Assembly: GCA_002099365.1 (NCBI GenBank)
Contig: MSED01000007.1
Location: forward strand, 1,426,001-1,490,000
Reading direction: 5' to 3'
Length of the DNA stretch: 64,000 bases
Source: Phialophora verrucosa
Lineage: Eukaryota > Ascomycota > Eurotiomycetes > Chaetothyriales > Herpotrichiellaceae
This document shows, one piece after another, positions 1 through 10,618 of this stretch. The notes beneath the pieces are model-generated. The model saw only the letters and a list, made by a program, of their open reading frames with translations, made no database searches and was not told the origin of the DNA. Position 1 is the stretch's first letter, and each line of letters opens with the position of its first letter. Position numbers and translations under genes: made by a program.

Positions 1-2387
1 GCTTCTAGTTGGGCGGGAATAACCGATGCCGCCGCTGCTGAGGCCCAAGTCCGAGCCAGCAGGCTGCACAACAGGCTGAGCGACTCCATGATCCATCAGA
101 AGCAACATCTCGGGTCCAAAACAACCCCCAGCATGACTCCTCAAGCGCTCGTCTCACCCAGCTCATCTCCTCCCACAAGTCCCGTTAGTGATTGGCCGGT
201 CAAACTAGACGAGATCCCTCTCGAACCTCTCGGAAAAGACAAACGCCCCTACACCATCCTAGAGGATTCTACCGATGACGACGATAGCGACAGCGAGAAT
301 GCGAAGAGTCTGAAGCCGAGCAATGAGAATTACCACGAAGCAAAACAACTTCTCCGAACCATTACCGGCCGCGACCAAAGCACTTGGCAACGTCAACCTA
401 GATCCGGGACAGAGACACCGGCGGTGGATAAGCAGCTTCATGATCTCGATTATGTTCCACCTCCAGTCGATTACCGCCCAAGTCCTATTGCTCTAATACA
501 CAAGCTCACAGCCCTGAAGCATAGCGGCTATACTGGGCCCAGCTACCGTGATGATCCCGGTTCGCCTCCATCGAGCAAGCATTCTCCGAAGGGCTATCAT
601 TCTAGAGGCCATTCTCGAAACGGTTCCGAGATTCATGACTATTCGATAACCTCGTCGGGAAGGGCAACTCCTAAGCGACCAAAATGGTATGATAAAGGCG
701 ATCCCGAACATTATCAGTCCAATGGATCACTGAGCGCCTTGCTTGCAACGACTGTCGCTTCCGCTTCCGCAGCCAGCCCTGAAGCAAGCAATTATGTCCC
801 TCGGCCGGCGTATCACCAAGCGAAGTCTTCTCAAAGCATGATTGCCACTGCGGTAGATATAATTAAACATCCCACCAATTATTTCCATCACAAATCATCG
901 AGCTCTATATTGGCGGATGAGGAGCGGGTTGTTCTCGATGTGGCTGAGATCATTGCCTGTCGAAAGTACCTGAAGAAGCTGGCCCGAAGCTTGATGGCTG
1001 TCGGGGCGCCATCCCACAGGTTGGAACAATATATGAATACTTCGGCACGTGCGCTCAACATCGACGCAGAGTTTCTCTATCTGCCGGGCTCTATGCTCGT
1101 GTCCATCAATGACAGGCTTACCATGAGTACTGAAGTCACGCTTGTCAGGGAATCCGGAGGCGTTGATCTCGGCAAGTTCAAAGACGTCTTCGACGTGTAC
1201 AAGCTGGTTATCCATGGCAAATACACTGCTGAAGAAGGAACCCGTGATCTCGGTGAGATCATGCAGAAACGGGGAAGGCATTCGCTACCACTGCGAATCT
1301 TTGCATACGGCATCGCCGCTATCTCAGTCGGGCCTTTCGCATTCTCAGCACGACCCGTCGACTTCGCCCCTAACTTCATCCTGGGCGCCACGCTCGGATT
1401 TCTACAGCTGGTCGTTGTCACCAAATCGGAACAGTTTTCGCATGTGTTCGAAGTGCTTGCCTCCGTCCTCATTGCCTTCGTCTCTCGAGGTTTGGGCTCT
1501 ATCTATCACAACGGTACTCCGGTATTTTGTTTCTCGGCAATCGCGCAGAGCAGTATAGCGCTCATCCTGCCGGGCTACATGGTGCTTTGCGCGGCATTGG
1601 AGCTCCAGAGCAAAAGCCTTGTTTCAGGATCTGTGAGAATGGTATATGCCATCATATATTCTCTATTCCTCGGTTTTGGCATCCTAATCGGTAATTCCCC
1701 TCTACCCCGGCCAATAGCAGTGCGTGCTGACAGGTGTCTATAGGAAGTGTCGTGATGGGTCTTATCTACCCACAAGCCCAAAGTGATGTGACCTGTCCCA
1801 TTCCAGCTTGGTGGGACGATTCCAATCACGGACCGAGACTTATATATGTCAGATTCATATGGGTGCCGATGTTCGCCATATGTCTGGCTATCATCAATCA
1901 GGCCAAATGGAAACAAATACCCGTCATGTCGCTGATCGCTTTTGTCGGGTACCAGGCGAATTTTTGGGTCTCTACGAAGCTCGCGAACAATATACAGGTT
2001 GCTAATGCGATCGGCGCCTTCGCTGTTGGCACCCTGGCAAATCTCTACTCCCGCTTCTTTCACGGTTTGGCGGCCGCCGCCATGTTACCGGCCATATTTG
2101 TACAGGTGCCCAGTGGATTGGCAGCAAGCGGGAGTCTCGTGGCAGGCATCACGAGTGCCGATCAGATCACCGGCAATATGACAGGTGTCAGTGTCATTAA
2201 CAATGGCACAGCGGGGTTTTTGGATGCACAAAACTCCACAACGAGCGCAGATGTTTACAGTGGGACAATATTCAATGTGGGCTATGGCATGGTGCAGGTG
2301 GCGATTGGAATCAGCGTTGGATTATATCTGAGCGCTTTGGTTGTTTATCCGTTCGGCAAGAGAAGGAGTGGCTTGTTTAGTCTGTGA
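1..2387 (+). CDS. ThrE/Prm10-family membrane transporter (5' partial)
   Basis: Exons 1-1690 and 1744-2387 are joined over a 53-bp GT-AG intron, completing a Gly codon. The frame stays open to the left edge with a coding-like Ala/Arg-rich stretch, so the ATG at 88 may be internal and the true start lies outside. The first ~270 residues from that ATG are polar and Ser/Pro/Asp-rich, probably a disordered cytosolic tail. After this comes the ThrE family's conserved core: a block like CRKYLKKLARSLMAVGAPSH and the GSMLVSINDR stretch, then about ten hydrophobic segments. This matches fungal pheromone-regulated membrane protein 10 (Prm10)/DUF1212 proteins, relatives of bacterial threonine/serine exporters. 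The substrate in fungi is not established. Confidence in family is high, in substrate low. Confidence 0.85.
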
Positions 2388-2663
2388 GCGTCAGTAGCGT
2401 AATGTGTTCAGGACTTCCAACACCAGTAACGGATACCCGTATCTTCTTTTGTCTGCTCAGAACTCGAAGTCAATCTTTCTGGGAGGCGGCAAGGCTGGCT
2501 TTCAGCCTTGCCAAGCCTTTGTCGCTTGCGCCTCTTCGTTTGAAGAATTCAAGTACTCCATATCAGCGTTGCAGAACATTCGACCATTACCTCGAGCCTA
2601 CCCTCCTCTCCACCAGTCTTCTTCTGTCTTTGCACTGGAAGTCCACTCGGTTACTCCTACAAA

Positions 2664-3456
2664 ATGACGACAGCTCATCGACCTACGTTTGACCCCGCCA
2701 AAGGCAAAGAGGCCAAGCTTGGGCCCGCATATCATCAAAGACTACAGCCAGCGCATACACTGCTCAAGGTCCGACAGCCTGGTCAAGGCGGAGCGGCCGA
2801 TAGCGGGAAAAGAGATCTACGGGCCGAACTACTCGCAGCAGAGGCAGCGCATTTTGCAAAGACAAAAGGCATGACTGCGGAGCCTATATCAGACTCGGCC
2901 AATCCTCCCAAGCGTCCGCTCGAGCACGCATCGGATGACCTCGAAGATCAAGATTCTGAAGCCAAACGAAGGCGCATTCTAGAGGAGACTCGCGATATCG
3001 ATGCTGACTCGGTTGGAGACGAGGATTCGGAAAGCAGTGACGAGGAAAGCGATGATGAGGAAGCCGAACTCATGCGTGAACTGGAAAAGATCAAAAAGGA
3101 ACGAGCGGAGCAAAAAGCTCGAGAAGAGGCCGAACAAGCAAGACAAACACAGGATCAGCGAGAAAAGGACATTGCACTCGGCAACCCGCTGCTCAACCCG
3201 AAAGCCTTCAATGTGAAGCGGAGATGGGACGATGATGTGGTCTTCAGGAACCAAGCACGAGGGACCGAACAGAAGGGTAATAAGGAATTCGTCAATGTGC
3301 GTGCACTCTGGAAAGCCGAGATCTGTATCTAAGCAAGCTGACCAAACGCAGGATCTACTGAGATCGGATTTCCACAAGAAGTTCATGGTAGGTGTCTTCG
3401 CGGATCTCTAAGTTGTTGGGGTACTGACTCGGATTCAGTCGAAATACGTGCGATGA
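2664..3456 (+). CDS. CWC15: Pre-mRNA splicing factor CWC15
   Basis: Three exons (2664-3296, 3352-3387, 3439-3456) encode 228 residues. The N-terminus MTTAHRPTFDPAKGK is the family signature and is thought to contact the spliceosome core. The middle is acidic then a Lys/Glu/Arg-rich helix (about residues 100-165). The conserved C-terminus is FNVKRRWDDDVVFRNQ, and the last residues KEFVNDLLRSDFHKKFMSKY only appear after splicing the 36-nt microexon and an 18-nt final exon. CWC15 belongs to the NTC/Prp19-associated complex of the activated spliceosome in the nucleus. The ATG at 2664 has a purine at -3 and gives the canonical family start. The gene is tandem with the transporter upstream. Confidence 0.95.
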
Positions 3457-4505
3457 TGGTACTCAATTAAGTGCCCTTAAGGATGGCGACGATGGTGGAA
3501 AATGTCTGAGCAATTCTTGCTGGACATCTCATGTGCACCTCGCAGTTGGCCCCCACCGGAGAGCTTTTCTTCAGCTGGCGTTCTCCGAGTAGACGGCAAG
3601 TATACCGCCGTGTACTTCGTTTCAAAGGGCACGCAGCCAAACGATACGAGCTGAAGCGCTGCGGGTCAACTGAGGCTATGCATGTTCCGCCGGCGAATAG
3701 TTGGTACATACTCTCAGCTGTTGTTGGCCAGCGCATATCGGTCAGGCTCGGCAGGGGAACGCAACTTGGAAGCGAAGCTTTATGCAGGGCACAGCAAGCG
3801 CCGAAAGACGACAACATGCGGGGCATGCCATCTCGCCATCGCCACCCTCGCAATGCGCCGTAGTCTGCTTCAGTGTCATACACGGAGGTTGCACGGCACG
3901 AAGAGAGAACCCGGGTGACGATCCTTGGTTCCAATACGAGCAGACTCCGGATAGTCGCCCACGATCCCCAGCATTCGAACTCACCTTGCTCCTCCTGCTC
4001 TTCTCACGTACAACATGCTAGGCGTGGCTGGGTCACGCAATCGGGGCCATGTCGCATGTCGTCACCGCGACGCTCAATTGCGGGGTCTGCTCCAAACCAT
4101 CTCACACACTCCCTTACATCCGCTTCTCAGGCCATGGCACAGAAGACTCAGCTCTCTCATGGCGAAGAGAACACAGTTTGGAATGCATCGTCACAGTCGC
4201 GGTGCAAGTGGTACCGAGGCGCGACATTGCCCGCATTCTTTCCACTTTCGACCAATACTGAGACGAGAAAATGACGATGCTTTTCCAGCTTCCAGGTTTC
4301 CTGTCCCTCCTGTCTGTATGCATTCAGCTTTCCAGCACCTTGTCTCACGCGGGGTCGATCACACTGGTAATTGGTTGAGACGGGGAACTTACGTATGCTG
4401 TCCCTGGATTCGCGTCAGTTCAAGGGTTGCCTTTCATGTGCCTCAAACACAGCCTGAGCAACAACAAATGGTTGGCTGTGCCTTGGTTGTCCGTACTGTG
4501 ATACC
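3457..4505. other. Intergenic spacer, no supported gene
   Basis: About 1 kb between CWC15 and the Gly/Asp-rich gene. Several short open frames overlap on both strands but have no recognisable domain or consistent coding bias, and none starts and splices convincingly. It probably holds the promoter of the downstream gene. Confidence 0.5.
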
Positions 4506-4512
4506 TATAAAA
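4506..4512 (+). promoter_or_regulatory. TATA box of the Gly/Asp-rich gene
   Basis: A TATAAAA heptamer lies 108 bp before the ATG at 4620. A clean TATA box fits a stress- or development-induced gene, which matches the hydrophilin-like product. Position and match are seen; function is inferred. Confidence 0.5.
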
Positions 4513-4619
4513 CCGAGCGCTGCCCCCCAGGAGTTCTCTGGCTGACGCTTACTTCAACGAAATCTTGCGACTTACCTTTCCAGATCCAACTGAACAGAGT
4601 GAAGAAACCTTGAATCAAC

Positions 4620-5736
4620 ATGTTCTACGACGACGACAATGTATGAGGAGTAGCATGGAGCTCCGCTCAGAGACATACTAACATGGATCTAGCGACGTGG
4701 TGGTGGATACGGCGATGACAGCTACGGCGTATGCTGACCTGGTTCACCAACTTCCCCTCCAGAAGGCTGACTTCCTTCCAAGTCGTCGGGTCGCAGAACA
4801 GGAGGTGGCTTGGGCCAGGATGATACCATCGGAGACTCATCTTACACGGGCGGTAGAACCACCGGAGACACCGAATACGGTGAGCATGGACCCAAGTAGA
4901 AAGACAAGGGTTCTTCAAGCTCTAACACTTGCACAGGCCTCGGTAGCGGCAGAACTGGGGCTCAAGCCTCTGGCGGCTACGGAGGTAGCGACGACACATA
5001 CGGCTCCCGCACCGGCGGTGGCGGGGGGTTTGGCGACGACAGCACCGGCCGCCGTGGAGACGACTTTAGCTCCTCTGGCCGTACCGGCGGTGGTCTAGGT
5101 GCCGACGACACCTACGGAGACCCGACTGCAACCGGTGGCCGAAGCACCGGCCGAGACCAAGAATACGGTGAGTCGCCATTAAGAGATGGTAGACGCCCTT
5201 GAACTAAACACGAGACCCCTACCTAGGCTTGGGAAGTGGCCGGTCCGGAGCTCAAGCTTCAGGTGGCTACGGCCGCAGTGATGACACATACGACTCGTCT
5301 GGTCGCTCTGGTGCTGGCGCTGCCTTTGGCGACGACAGCACCCCTGCTCGTCGTGGAGATGATTTCGAATCCTCTGGCCGCACGGGCGGGACGAGCGGTG
5401 GACTTGGTGCGTGCGCTCCATTTACGTATCGGCTGTCCCATCCGCTAACTTGGCCCAGGCAGCGACGACACCTATGGTGACTCGACCCGCACTGGAGGCA
5501 TCGGCACAGGCCGCGATGACAACTATGGCGTTGGCTCTGGGCGCACTGCTCAGCAAGAGCGTGGTGGCTACGGTGGTGGCGGTGGTGATAGCTATGATGA
5601 CAACGAGCGTGGAGGAGGCAAGAACGATTCCACCACTGGCAAGCTGCTCGAGAAGGCGGGCGGGCTGTTCAAGAGCAGCAAATTGGAAGAGCGAGGTGCA
5701 GAGAAGAGACGCGAGGCAGGCAGTGATGATTATTGA
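4620..5736 (+). CDS. Gly/Asp-rich repetitive hydrophilin-like protein
   Basis: No single reading frame shows this gene. Six exons join in frame to 280 residues: 4620-4640, 4693-4728, 4783-4879, 4937-5167, 5227-5406, 5459-5736. The start is MFYDDDN. The body is Gly, Asp, Ser, Thr and Arg with recurring units such as SSGRTGGGLGADDTYGD and GDDSTGRRGDDF. The last three introns are all phase 1, so exons 4 and 5 are symmetric repeat-bearing modules. The tail TGKLLEKAGGLFKSSKLEER followed by GSDDY is a short amphipathic Lys/Glu-rich end that I associate with small fungal hydrophilic proteins of conidia and stress. No signal peptide or membrane segment is seen, so a soluble disordered protein is likely. 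The third exon uses a CAAG acceptor, the least certain junction. Confidence 0.8.
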
Positions 5737-5925
5737 GGGTGTTTCCTTCGCAGAAGCCGTGCTGCAGGGTCAACAATGTCGCTGGTTCGCGTCTGTGCTA
5801 GACTGATAATCACCCCAAGGGGTACGTCCCTCTTGACGTGGGCAGCAATCATTCACGTTTCGGCTCTCGAGGCGACTGTGGGAGCAGTTGCCAATCCAGA
5901 ATTCTAATTCTCTGACACCTCATCA

Positions 5926-7647
5926 TCAATTCTCTCCCTCGCTCAAGTCGCCTAGATCAGTCAATGGCGAGTCTTGGGAGCTGGTTGGCTCGGCTAACTC
6001 TGCGTCACCTAGGTCGCCCGCTCCGCTCGCCTCCATTCCTGGGCTTCGCTCTCGTCGACCTTTGTTCTGCTTCGGTTTCTTGCCCTTCCCATCCCCTTTG
6101 GACGCGAACATATCTTTCAAGTTCTTCTGCCCCTTTTCTCTTTCCTTTTGAAGGGTTTTCTGCTCCTTCTCTTGCCTCCTTCGTTCCTTTTCTGCTTTCT
6201 CCCTCGCAATCCGCTCAAACTGCGCCTGCATCTTCTCCCTCTCTGCCCGGCCTCTTTCACTCAATTCCGCTTCTAGCTGCTGGAACTCACCACTTTCGGG
6301 GTCCATACCGATCAGACTCTCGAGAAGCTTGATCTCCGTGGCCCAAATATTCTTGTCTTCAATCATTTTCTTTCCCTTGGGATCGTCCGGGTCAGGCTTC
6401 TCACAGGGTGTCTCGAGTATGAGGGGCAATCCTTGAAACCGGCGCTCGTTCATGACGTTGTGGAATGCCTGGAGACCCAGAAATCCCAGGCCGATGTTCT
6501 GATGCAGGTCTCGGTGGCTGTTTAGTGGCATCTTGGAGTCATTTATATGTAGAGCTTTGAGGTATCCGATGCCAACTGTCTGATCGAATTCATCTATGGT
6601 CTTCCTGAACGCTTCTGGTGAACGGAGATCGTAGCCCGCGGCAAAGGCGTGGCATGTGTCTAGGCAGACACCGATTCGCGATTTGAACTCCGGTCTGATT
6701 TGAGCGATCACGTCTCGCAGGTCTGAGAAGCGCCCGCCGATCAATGACCCGTGTCCCGCCATATTCTCCAATAGAGGCATGACGGTTTTGGTCTCGGACA
6801 ATGCGCGATTGAGATTGCCGGCAAGTCGAGTAATGGCGTCGTCAAGTGAGCTTTGTCCCGCGCCGCCAGGGTGGAAGTTGTAGTATCGAATACCCAGGGC
6901 TTCGCAGCGATGCAGATCATCAATGAACGCGGCGTACGATTGCTTCGAGTTGTGCTTGTCCTCGGTCGCCAGATTGACGAGATACGACCCGTGAGGCACG
7001 ATGTGCTGCATGCCATCGTACTTGTGCTCGATCAGTGCCTTGCGGAACGCATCTCTGTTCTCGTCCTTCAAAGCCGGATTGTCCCATTTTCGCTGTGACT
7101 TCAAGAAACATGCGAATGCGTTGCCGCCGATATGCACGCAGTTCGTTATGGCGTTCTCTACACCCTTGGCTATGCTCGTATGGGCGCCGACGTACATCTT
7201 CAGGCCTAGGGTGCGGGCCGCGAGAGGCATGGCTTCGGCTTCCTTTTCTTCCTTGGTTTTGCGCTTGCGTTTCGGTTTGGGTGCGAGGGGCTGTGGTTCT
7301 GCGTCACTCTCTCCTTGCTCTCCGTCCAAATCTGCCTCTGCTGTATTCCTCGACGCGGCTTTGCGCTTGCGGCTCCTGTTCTTGGAAGGTGTTTCGGTGG
7401 CTTCGAGCCCGATCTCGGTTTCCTCATCGATCTCCACTCCGCCGTTTGTTCTCACAGTCACCGTTGTAGAGAGCTCCTCTTTTACCTCCACGTCGGTCTT
7501 TACACGCTTCCTGCTCCGCGGGCTCGGTCGACTTGTAGCCTCTTTAGTAGGATCAGATGAATGCGGCTTGCGCTTCTTGCTGAATTTCCGAGGTGCTTTT
7601 GTGCCTAGCTCTTCATCATCGTCGGTAACTCTACACTGACTGGGCAT
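5926..7647 (-). CDS. APN1: AP endonuclease 1 (endonuclease IV family)
   Basis: Single exon, 573 residues. The endonuclease IV TIM barrel starts near residue 149 (MYVGAHTSIAKGVENA) and runs to about 445. Metal-binding and catalytic blocks are visible: NFHPGG (257-262), the ENMAGHG block (294-300), GVCLDTCHAFAAGYD (326-340), HINDSK (367-372), SHRDLHQNIG (377-386) and LETP (411-414). The enzyme cleaves DNA 5' of abasic sites in base excision repair in nucleus and mitochondria. The first ~145 residues are Lys/Arg-rich with several likely nuclear localisation patches. The C-terminal ~110 residues are a Glu/Lys/Arg-rich helix plus a basic tail, longer than yeast Apn1. It converges on the Gly/Asp-rich gene and diverges from VPS72. 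Confidence 0.95.
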   Translation of the reverse strand: MPSQCRVTDDDEELGTKAPRKFSKKRKPHSSDPTKEATSRPSPRSRKRVKTDVEVKEELSTTVTVRTNGGVEIDEETEIGLEATETPSKNRSRKRKAASRNTAEADLDGEQGESDAEPQPLAPKPKRKRKTKEEKEAEAMPLAARTLGLKMYVGAHTSIAKGVENAITNCVHIGGNAFACFLKSQRKWDNPALKDENRDAFRKALIEHKYDGMQHIVPHGSYLVNLATEDKHNSKQSYAAFIDDLHRCEALGIRYYNFHPGGAGQSSLDDAITRLAGNLNRALSETKTVMPLLENMAGHGSLIGGRFSDLRDVIAQIRPEFKSRIGVCLDTCHAFAAGYDLRSPEAFRKTIDEFDQTVGIGYLKALHINDSKMPLNSHRDLHQNIGLGFLGLQAFHNVMNERRFQGLPLILETPCEKPDPDDPKGKKMIEDKNIWATEIKLLESLIGMDPESGEFQQLEAELSERGRAEREKMQAQFERIAREKAEKERRRQEKEQKTLQKEREKGQKNLKDMFASKGDGKGKKPKQNKGRRERSPGMEASGAGDLGDAELAEPTSSQDSPLTDLGDLSEGEN

Positions 7648-7973
7648 TGTGGCCGAGCAGAGCTATGGCTGAAACTGGGAGGAAAAGGAATGGTGGTCCC
7701 CAAGCAAATATTTATTGAGTCATGGATCTTCAATGACGAGTGTAATCGTGTCCTGAGTCTTCAGGTCGATTTGTATTGTTGATGATGCTAAGTAAGTGAG
7801 TGTGGAATAAACGAATATTGACCTATGTACGAGGTATTCAGCCCGCAGCCCAGCGCTTGCCTTCCGCATGAGAAGCGTCTTCGGTATGTATCAATCAGTG
7901 GGAGTCCAAACTTGACGCGTTTCGCCGTCGAGAAACGCGACCAAAATGCACCTTCTTACCCAAAGGTCCGCCG

Positions 7974-7982
7974 TATAAAATA
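7974..7982 (+). promoter_or_regulatory. TATA-like element upstream of VPS72
   Basis: TATAAAATA lies about 120 bp before the ATG chosen for VPS72, inside the 456-bp divergent APN1/VPS72 promoter. Its place downstream of earlier in-frame codons argues that translation starts at 8104 rather than further upstream. Confidence 0.45.
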
Positions 7983-8103
7983 TCTCCAACTAGCCTGCAA
8001 CATCTTGCCCATTGCTATTGTCTACATACACTGGTGGCCTTCATTCCGGACTCCGCTCAAATACTCGTTTCGAGTCATCTTTCCACACTTTCAGTTCTCG
8101 ACA

Positions 8104-9936
8104 ATGGCGGACGACGAGACCGCGGCCGACACCCCTCAACTCTCAGACACCGACTCCAGCGACGCCGAATCCGAGGATGCGCCCGTAGAAACTCTCATCG
8201 CTGGCAGAGAGCGGCGTAAAACCGCCGGCAACCGGTATGACAGAGACATGGTTCTGGAGGAGGCGGGGGATGCCGAAGACCCCGACGAAGTCACTTTACT
8301 CTTTGCGGACGATCAGGACGAAGAAGACGATGAGTTTAGGAGTAACGCCGATGATGAGGACGCAGATATGTCGTCTAGCGACGATGACGACCAAGGCCCC
8401 AATGCCGCGGCTGAAGATTTTGAGGGTGAAAAAGAGTTGCAAACTCAGGCGAAACAAGAGAGGGCGAAGAAGCGCAAGGCGGATCTAGCATTAACGAGCG
8501 TTGCGGGGGTGAGGAAGAAACTCAAGACCGATCCCACACGGCCGGCTGCCACATCTGCCCCAGCGAAACCCTCGAAGAAAAAAGAAAGAGTGACATGGGT
8601 CCACGACGAGAATTCCGGCCGGAGCTCCCTGCGCAAGCAGACGATCGCTCACCGAGAAGAGACTATTGCTCGCCTAAAAGAAAGCGAAGCCCAGAGCAAG
8701 AAGCTGAAGGCGCTGAAAGAAAAACGAGACAGGGAACGAGCCAAGGATGCACCCAGAGAACTCACTCAAGCCGACCGGTTGGCAGAGGCGGCGAAGATTG
8801 AGCGCCAGAATGCTAAGAGCTTGAATCGATGGGAGGCCATGGAAAGGAAGAGGCAAGAAGAACAAGCCGCAAAGCTGGCAGCCTTAAAGAACAGAAAGCT
8901 GGAGGGACCCGTCGTTACCTGGCTAAGCCAGAAGTCTAGATGGGTTGCGCGGGATCTCAGCAAAAGTGCGACCACTGCAGAGCTGACCGGGCCAAAAAAG
9001 CGTGGAAGGAAGTCGAAAGCAGAGCTCGAATTAATTGCTGCAGAGAAGGCGGCAGAGTCAACAGGTGTGGGCTCAGTGGCCCCAGCGGCAGCGTCTATAT
9101 TGGCTCCTCGCGACATTTCAGTTCAAGGCACAGCGCCAGAAATGGCACCGATGCCTCCAGCTGGCGCTGGAGGTTCACAGCCACAGATTGTGCTGCCTGC
9201 CTCAGATGAACTCCAGGACTCCCTGCTAATGGGTATACACGAGTACGCCAACATGCAAGCGGACAGCAACGCCTCAGAGAGTAAACCAGTCAGTCCAGCT
9301 GCACCAGAATCAGAAGTGCAGCAGGACACCGAGATGAAGGATATGACCCAGCAGAACATAGAGAAACCGATCGAGGCCTCGTACAATCATGCTGACCGCC
9401 AGACGGAGACCCCGGGTTCGACTTTCCAGCCAACACTAGAACAACCTATCTCAGGCGAGGGTGTGGAAGGCGTCATTGTCAAGATAGAGCTACCGACAGA
9501 GCAGACCCAAACACCCACATTCACACCCGCACCTGTCGATCCAGGACAGCTTGACACGATGCCTCTGGGCACCCAACCTATGCCTGAATCCCAAACTCCC
9601 CAAATTGAGGAAGACACTACGCGGAACCTCGTTATCCTGGAGAAGTTCGATGAGCTCACCAGCGATGCTCGGCAGGAATACTCGTTATTCTACAACAAGA
9701 AAGCCACAGTGCGAACAGGAAGAGCAGTGAAACAGAGTCAGGAACTCTGCCTGATCACGGCCTCGCCTGTTCGGTATCGAGACCCTTCCACCGGCATTCC
9801 TTTTGCCAATGCGGTTGCGTACAAAAAGCTCCAAGAGCTGAAAGAACACAAATACGCGTGGAGCAGCATGCTCGGCTGCTATGTCGGTCGGGAGAATGGC
9901 ATTGCTGCTCGTGGAGTGCCTGAAGGGTTCGGATGA
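8104..9936 (+). CDS. SWC2: SWR1 complex subunit VPS72/YL1 (Swc2)
   Basis: 610 residues in one exon. The frame is open upstream to about 7825, but the TATA element and the family start (an acidic N-terminus followed by the TLIAGRERRKTAGNRYD motif) favour the ATG at 8104. The YL1 N-terminal domain (about residues 1-240) is highly acidic with DDDD/EEDDE runs, which in this family bind the H2A.Z-H2B dimer. Lys/Arg/Glu-rich helices follow, then a Pro/Gln/Thr-rich disordered linker. The YL1_C domain lies at the end: CLITASPVRYRDPSTGIPF and the SSMLGCYVGRENG block. The protein delivers H2A.Z to the nucleosome-remodelling SWR1 complex in the nucleus. Confidence 0.93.
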   Translation: MADDETAADTPQLSDTDSSDAESEDAPVETLIAGRERRKTAGNRYDRDMVLEEAGDAEDPDEVTLLFADDQDEEDDEFRSNADDEDADMSSSDDDDQGPNAAAEDFEGEKELQTQAKQERAKKRKADLALTSVAGVRKKLKTDPTRPAATSAPAKPSKKKERVTWVHDENSGRSSLRKQTIAHREETIARLKESEAQSKKLKALKEKRDRERAKDAPRELTQADRLAEAAKIERQNAKSLNRWEAMERKRQEEQAAKLAALKNRKLEGPVVTWLSQKSRWVARDLSKSATTAELTGPKKRGRKSKAELELIAAEKAAESTGVGSVAPAAASILAPRDISVQGTAPEMAPMPPAGAGGSQPQIVLPASDELQDSLLMGIHEYANMQADSNASESKPVSPAAPESEVQQDTEMKDMTQQNIEKPIEASYNHADRQTETPGSTFQPTLEQPISGEGVEGVIVKIELPTEQTQTPTFTPAPVDPGQLDTMPLGTQPMPESQTPQIEEDTTRNLVILEKFDELTSDARQEYSLFYNKKATVRTGRAVKQSQELCLITASPVRYRDPSTGIPFANAVAYKKLQELKEHKYAWSSMLGCYVGRENGIAARGVPEGFG

Positions 9937-10611
9937 GGCTTCAAAGGGTCTGATAGCATCAACGACCGTACTCCGCTATCTTTGCCTGCCCGGGAACAAT
10001 GGCCGAGACAATGACATCGGCCTGTTTTGAAATTCCACATCCATTAAACGCAGTATTTGCGATAACGCAACATCTTTGTGGGATAGGCCCTGCACGGCTG
10101 TGGCAGATAACTAAGCTGAAGATCACATCTCAGGCTGAGGCTGTGTCACGCTGGTAAGCAAAGGGTGTCCGCAGTCAGAACCCATGAGCAACCAAAGTAC
10201 TTGGACTCTCAATACCCAGTAAGCTAGGGAGGGGCCCATGCGCTGGACGATGCAGCACCAGACCATCGCTCATCCCCCGTGGCATATCCGTCACGCCTTG
10301 GCCAAATCCGGCCTAGGATTGCGATTAGAGGGGCGCTTGCGGGCGGGCACAGGCCCCTAGATGCCGCCAGATGCCCCCCCCAATGCCAACTTTTGGTGTC
10401 GGTTAACTAGCCATGGCGCCCGATAGATTGTTGCGGCAGGCCCAGTCACCTGGAACGGGGCACAAGACACGATCCACCTATCGTCATCTGTCGCAGGCGC
10501 AGTCTGGAATGCGAGCAATTCAGTTGCGGTGTACCATAATCAGCTGCCCAACTTGACGCCTTTCCTCTCTTCTCTCATTTACATATATCTCTTACCTGGC
10601 CGCCGCTCTGA
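9937..10611. other. Intergenic region, promoter of the Ecl1-type gene
   Basis: About 670 bp without a supported gene. It has short C-runs and CCCCT-like words near 10360-10385, which could be stress-response elements, but the match is too short to claim function. Confidence 0.4.
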
Positions 10612-10618
10612 ATGGGGG

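Noticed and set aside
3467..4545. Several 60-176-codon frames in the CWC15 downstream spacer
   Set aside because: They overlap each other in all frames, lack domains and biased composition, and do not splice into a coherent gene.
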